Shown here piece after piece: positions 60,242 to 64,000 of a stretch of DNA of 64,000 bases (position 1 is the stretch's first letter; every line of letters begins with the position of its first letter). A model generated the notes under the pieces. That model was not told the origin of the DNA, did not search any database, and worked only from the letters and a program-made list of their open reading frames with translations. The stretch comes from Alphaproteobacteria bacterium (GTDB taxonomy: Bacteria; Pseudomonadota; Alphaproteobacteria; UBA8366; GCA-2717185). The DNA lies in NCBI GenBank assembly GCA_040905865.1, contig JBBDQU010000074.1, positions 62,001 to 126,000 on the forward strand. The letters run 5' to 3'. Both the position numbers and the translations under genes were made by a program.

Positions 60242-61846
60242 TTAACCTGCGCGGTTGTCGTCGATAATCATGGCGGAAGCCTTCTCACCGATCATTATTG
60301 TCGGCGCATTGGTGTTGCCCGTCGTCACCGTCGGCATGACCGATGCGTCGACGACACGCAGGCCCGCGATCCCGCGCACCCGCAGCCGAGAATCCACCAC
60401 CGCCATCGGATCCTCACCCATCTTGCAGGTGCCGACCGGGTGATAGATCGTGTTGCCGTTCCTGTGGGTGTAATCCTTTACGGTATCGAAGGAATCCACC
60501 TCGGGTCCCGGCGCAAGCTCACCTTTGCTGATCTCGGCAATGGCCGGCGCAGACAGGATTTTTCGGGTCTGGCGGATACCCGACTGGATGACCAGGACAT
60601 CGCTGTCGGCTGACAGGTAATTGGGGCGGATCGCCGGTCGCTCCATGGGGTCGCCGCTTTTCGCCAGGATCGTCCCGCGGCTGTCCGGGCGTACCGGACA
60701 GACGGCGACGGTGATGCCGGGTTCCTTGTCAAATGTCTTGATTTCGGCGGCGCTGTAGCTCGCCGGGGTGAACAGCAATTGCAGGTCAGGGCTGCTTAGG
60801 CCCTCCCGACTGCGGCAGAACACCATGGCGCTGGTCACGCCAAAGGTCAGCGCTCCGTTGGCGAACAGCGCATATTTCACCGCCTCCCCCATCACCCGCA
60901 GCCCGCGCGAGAGCTGGTTGATCGACATCAGATCGTGCCGGACCCGGTGCGAAATCCGCGTCACGAAATGGTCGGACAGGTTCCTGCCGACGCCGGGCAG
61001 GTCATGCCGGACCGCAACGCCGATGGATTGCAGGTGGTCCGCCGGGCCGATGCCCGAAATCTGCAGCAGGTGCGGCGAATTGATCGCACCGCCCGACACC
61101 ACAACCTCGCGTGTCACCCGCACTTCCTCTTCCGGGCCGTTGCCGCGACGGAATTTAACGCCGACGCATTTCCTGCCGTCGAACAACAGCCCCGTCGCCA
61201 TTGCCCCGGTCACGACGTCCAGGTTCGGCCGGGACCGCGCTTCCTTGAGGAAGGTCTGCGCCGTGGAGGCGCGGAAGCGTACATCCCGGGTCATCTGCGA
61301 ATAGCCGACGCCTTCCTGCTGCCTGCCGTTATAGTCGGGTGTGAACGGATAGCCGGCCTGCTTTGCCGCTTCGACGAAGTAATGGGTCAGCGGCAGGATG
61401 GTGCGGTAATCCTCGACCTTCAGCACCCCGCCCTTGCCGCGAATGTCCGGATCGCCGCCATTGCGGTAGTCCTCGGATTTTTTGAAATAGGGCAGCACAT
61501 CGTCATAGGACCAGCCGCGGCACCCCATCTGCGACCAGCCGTCATAATCGGCGGGATTGCCGCGCACATACAGCATGCCGTTGATGGAACTGGAGCCGCC
61601 CAGCGTCTTCCCGCGCGGCCAGGCGATGTTACGGCCGCCGGTGGAGGCATCGGCCTCGGTCTCGTAGTTCCAGTTCAGCACCGGATGCTGCAGCAGGGTG
61701 CGGATGCCCGCCGGGATATGGATCATCGGGTGACGGTCCGGCGGCCCGGCTTCCAGCAGCACGACCTTCGCGCCGTCGGCGCTCAACCGGTTCGCCAGAA
61801 CGCAACCGGCCGAGCCGGCCCCCACAACCACATAATCCGCCTGCAT
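60242..61846 (-). CDS. GMC-family FAD oxidoreductase
   Basis: The 534-residue protein is a glucose-methanol-choline oxidoreductase, most like choline/alcohol dehydrogenases. It has the FAD-binding start VVVGAGSAGCVLANRLS, GGSSSINGMLYVRGNP, SGGAINSPHLLQISGIGP and the C-terminal HPVGTCKMG with active-site His, then VVDASVMPTVTTGNTNAP. Substrate cannot be told; alcohol dehydrogenase is the safe call. Confidence 0.92.
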   Translation of the reverse strand: MQADYVVVGAGSAGCVLANRLSADGAKVVLLEAGPPDRHPMIHIPAGIRTLLQHPVLNWNYETEADASTGGRNIAWPRGKTLGGSSSINGMLYVRGNPADYDGWSQMGCRGWSYDDVLPYFKKSEDYRNGGDPDIRGKGGVLKVEDYRTILPLTHYFVEAAKQAGYPFTPDYNGRQQEGVGYSQMTRDVRFRASTAQTFLKEARSRPNLDVVTGAMATGLLFDGRKCVGVKFRRGNGPEEEVRVTREVVVSGGAINSPHLLQISGIGPADHLQSIGVAVRHDLPGVGRNLSDHFVTRISHRVRHDLMSINQLSRGLRVMGEAVKYALFANGALTFGVTSAMVFCRSREGLSSPDLQLLFTPASYSAAEIKTFDKEPGITVAVCPVRPDSRGTILAKSGDPMERPAIRPNYLSADSDVLVIQSGIRQTRKILSAPAIAEISKGELAPGPEVDSFDTVKDYTHRNGNTIYHPVGTCKMGEDPMAVVDSRLRVRGIAGLRVVDASVMPTVTTGNTNAPTIMIGEKASAMIIDDNRAG

Positions 61847-61920
61847 CGCGACTTCCCCCGCTGATCAATTCGGGGAAGCTTAGCGCGTCATCTCCAATCT
61901 GTCCCGCCCCGGAACGGAAA

Positions 61921-64000
61921 TCACGCCTTCAGCGCCGCCAGCACACGTTCCGGGGTAAACGGCATGTGATACAGGCGCTTGCCGGTCAGCGCATGAAACG
62001 CATTGGCCACGGCCCCGCCGACGAACGGATTGCCGATCTCTCCCAGCCCGGTGGGCCTGGTATCCCTTTCCAGGAAATCCACATGGATTTCTTCGGGCGC
62101 CTCGGACATGCGCAACACTTCGTAATCGTGGAAATTCGACTGTTCCACCGCGCCGTCCCGGATCGTCGCCCGTTCCTTCAGCACACTGGACAGGCCGTAG
62201 ATCACGCCGCTTTCGACATTGGCCCGCGCCATGTCCGGCTGCACCACGATGCCGCCATCGACCGCGACCCAGACCTTGTGCACCCGGATTTTACCGGAAT
62301 GGCGGTCGAGCGATATCTCCACCACGCCCGCCCCCAACGATCCGGACCGTTCCGATACCGACAGGCCCAGCGCGCGCCCTTCCGGGCGTTTCTCGCCCCA
62401 GCGCGACATCGCCTCAACCCGGTCGAAGACGTCTTTCGCCCTCGGTGTCAGCGCCAGGCGCTCGCGGCGGAACGCCAGCGGGTCCTGTCCTTCCGCCGCC
62501 GCCATTTCGTCGACCATGCTTTCGATGGCGAACATATTGAACGGATGCGCCACCGCCCGCCAGTGCTTCAACCGGATACCATGCGAGGCGCCGCGCAGTT
62601 CAAGGTCGAGATTGGGGATGCCGTAATAGCGCTCGATCTTTATGCCGGAGGTGATCAGCCCGCCGCCATCGCCGATGACGCATTGCCGCCATGCCGAGAC
62701 CCTGCCGTCGGTGTCGAGCGCCGTTTCGACACATTGCAGCGTCTGTGGGCGGAACATGCCGTAGGCGATATCCTCCTCGCGTGTCCAGATCATCTTCACC
62801 GGCTTACCGGTGGCGCGGGACACCAGCGCCGCCTCAATGGTGTAGTCTGGCGCCGAGCGCCGCCCGAAGGCGCCCCCCATATACTGCTGGTGGTGGATGA
62901 CCTGGTCGAAACCGAGCCCCAGCGCCGATGCGATGGCTGCCCGCGACGAACCCGGCGCCTGAGTCCCTTCCCAGATTTCCACCGTGTTCGCCGCCGCGTC
63001 GTAGCGGGCGACGGCATTCAGCGGCTCCATCTGCGCGTGGTAGCCGTAATCGCTGCGGTATTCCGCGCGGAACACCTTTGCCGCTCCCGCAAAAGCCGCA
63101 GGGGCATCGCCGGTACGGTTGACCGGCGATCCCTGCGCCGGGTCCTTGGCCATATCGGCATAGGTCTCGAACAGCGCGGTTTCGGAATCGTAGCCACGCG
63201 CGGCCGAGTCATCGCCCCACTCGACATTGAGGGCATCACGGGCGGCGATCACATGCTCGAATGTATCCGCAACGACCGCGACGCCGCGATCCAGCTTCAC
63301 GATATCCGACACCCCGTTCATCGCGCGGATTTCCGCTTCGTTCCAGCGCAACGGCGTCGCCAGTTGAACCGGCGAATGGACCGTACTGGCATAGACCATG
63401 CCCGGCACCTGCACATCGATGGAATACTGCGCGGTACCGTCCACCTTGGCCGGGATATCCGCGCGGGGTACCGGATGCCCGATGAGTCGGAAAGCGGTTT
63501 TCGGTTTCAGGTCGTCCATTGTAACCGCCGGCATGCGTGCCGGGATACTGGCCAGGGACGCGATCTCGCCATAGCCGAGCAGCCGCCCCGAAGCCGCATG
63601 AACGACCGTATTCGGTTCGGTTGTCAGTGAACCGGCATCGACTCCCCAATGTGTTGCCGCCGCGTTCAGCAGCACCTTGCGCACCTGCGCCCCCGCCAGG
63701 CGCATCTGGTCGAAATACATCATGACGGCGCGGCTGCCATAAATTCCCATACTCTTGCGGCCCGTGCCATAGCCGTAGATCCGGGGGTCGGCCGGCGCCA
63801 TTTCGAGTGTCACGGTCGACCAGTCGACGTCCATTTCCTCGGCCAGCGCGACAGGTACGCCCGTCATCGAACCCTGCCCCATTTCCGCCGCCGGGGTCAC
63901 GATGGTGATGCGGCCGTCGGCGGCGATTCGCACCCAGGCACCAATGGCCTGCCCGGCTGTACTGCCTTGCGCTTCCGGCAGCAGCACGAAGCCGTTCGCG
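61921..64000 (-). CDS. Molybdenum hydroxylase large subunit, 5' end beyond window
   Basis: The frame is open from 64000 to 61921 (about 692 codons present). It belongs to the xanthine dehydrogenase/aldehyde oxidase molybdopterin-binding subunits and is most like the isoquinoline 1-oxidoreductase beta type. Motifs include VTPAAEMGQGSMTGVPVALA, ADIPAKVDGTAQYSIDV, QYMGGAFGRRSAPDYTIEAA and the C-terminal GLGEIGNPFVGGAVANA with the active-site Glu. A GTG at 63987 is internal, because codons upstream continue the conserved N-terminal strand. It would use cofactor made by the moaA route encoded here. Confidence 0.9.
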   Translation of the reverse strand, partial: ANGFVLLPEAQGSTAGQAIGAWVRIAADGRITIVTPAAEMGQGSMTGVPVALAEEMDVDWSTVTLEMAPADPRIYGYGTGRKSMGIYGSRAVMMYFDQMRLAGAQVRKVLLNAAATHWGVDAGSLTTEPNTVVHAASGRLLGYGEIASLASIPARMPAVTMDDLKPKTAFRLIGHPVPRADIPAKVDGTAQYSIDVQVPGMVYASTVHSPVQLATPLRWNEAEIRAMNGVSDIVKLDRGVAVVADTFEHVIAARDALNVEWGDDSAARGYDSETALFETYADMAKDPAQGSPVNRTGDAPAAFAGAAKVFRAEYRSDYGYHAQMEPLNAVARYDAAANTVEIWEGTQAPGSSRAAIASALGLGFDQVIHHQQYMGGAFGRRSAPDYTIEAALVSRATGKPVKMIWTREEDIAYGMFRPQTLQCVETALDTDGRVSAWRQCVIGDGGGLITSGIKIERYYGIPNLDLELRGASHGIRLKHWRAVAHPFNMFAIESMVDEMAAAEGQDPLAFRRERLALTPRAKDVFDRVEAMSRWGEKRPEGRALGLSVSERSGSLGAGVVEISLDRHSGKIRVHKVWVAVDGGIVVQPDMARANVESGVIYGLSSVLKERATIRDGAVEQSNFHDYEVLRMSEAPEEIHVDFLERDTRPTGLGEIGNPFVGGAVANAFHALTGKRLYHMPFTPERVLAALKA

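Noticed and set aside
1-64000. CRISPR arrays, rRNA or tRNA genes
   Set aside because: No regularly spaced direct repeats and no rRNA- or tRNA-like sequence was noticed on either strand.

Overview
The window looks like chromosomal DNA of a GC-rich alphaproteobacterium, most likely of the Rhodospirillales type. The evidence is the combination of fliX, flbD, flbT, flaF, sciP, ctrA and chpT with short (275-residue) flagellins and an alphaproteobacterial DksA. No rRNA, tRNA or CRISPR array was seen.

Positions 1-41,430 are a large polar-flagellum island. The left arm on the minus strand carries motor and switch genes (periplasmic AMIN-like protein, two MotB-like proteins, cheY, motE-like, DUF6468, fliM, fliL). 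The plus strand follows with flgF-flgG-flgA-flgH, then an unrelated aldolase gene, dksA and fliX on the minus strand, and flgI-flgJ-flgN-like-flgK-flgL. A TPR/glycosyltransferase-like gene, flaF/flbT and two flagellin genes come next, then flaG-like, fliK, flgD, flgE and sciP. The last block is a long plus-strand run: fliF-fliH-fliN-motA-like-flbD-flhA-flhF-flhG plus two poorly known genes, closed by convergent fliJ-fliI. fliG, flgB, flgC, fliE, fliP/Q/R and flhB are not in the window.

The regulatory DNA of this island can be read directly. There are sigma-54 promoters (TGGCAC-N5-TTGC or close variants) before flgF, flgI (weak), flbT, both flagellins, flaG-like and fliK. A recurrent 15-bp palindrome, CGGCA-N5-TGCCG, lies about 90-120 bp upstream of five of them (flgF, flgI, fliK and both flagellins), and one copy lies just before fliF. 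These are good candidates for FlbD enhancer sites. FlbD, with a degenerate receiver domain, and its partner FliX are both encoded here.

Positions 41,600-46,200 hold a signalling cluster: ctrA, cheR, a single-domain cheY, a CheA-like kinase lacking the CheW-like P5 domain, and chpT. A perfect CtrA box (TTAA-N7-TTAA) lies before the first cheY gene. Positions 46,469-50,931 carry molybdenum-cofactor and formate-dehydrogenase accessory genes (DUF364, mobA, fdhD, moaA) with a diguanylate cyclase.

A 3,876-bp IS1-family-like transposon (51,022-54,897) with 24-bp perfect inverted repeats and an 8-bp target duplication has split a small lipoprotein gene. It carries an AAA+ ATPase and four small genes besides its transposase. 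To its right are metabolic genes: a luciferase-like oxidoreductase, an alpha/beta hydrolase, a methyltransferase, DUF924, a PAS protein, a GMC oxidoreductase and a partial molybdenum hydroxylase.

The most notable hidden gene is at 57,183-57,401. It is a SelW-like selenoprotein whose in-frame TGA (Cys-Ala-Val-Sec) makes ordinary gene callers miss it.
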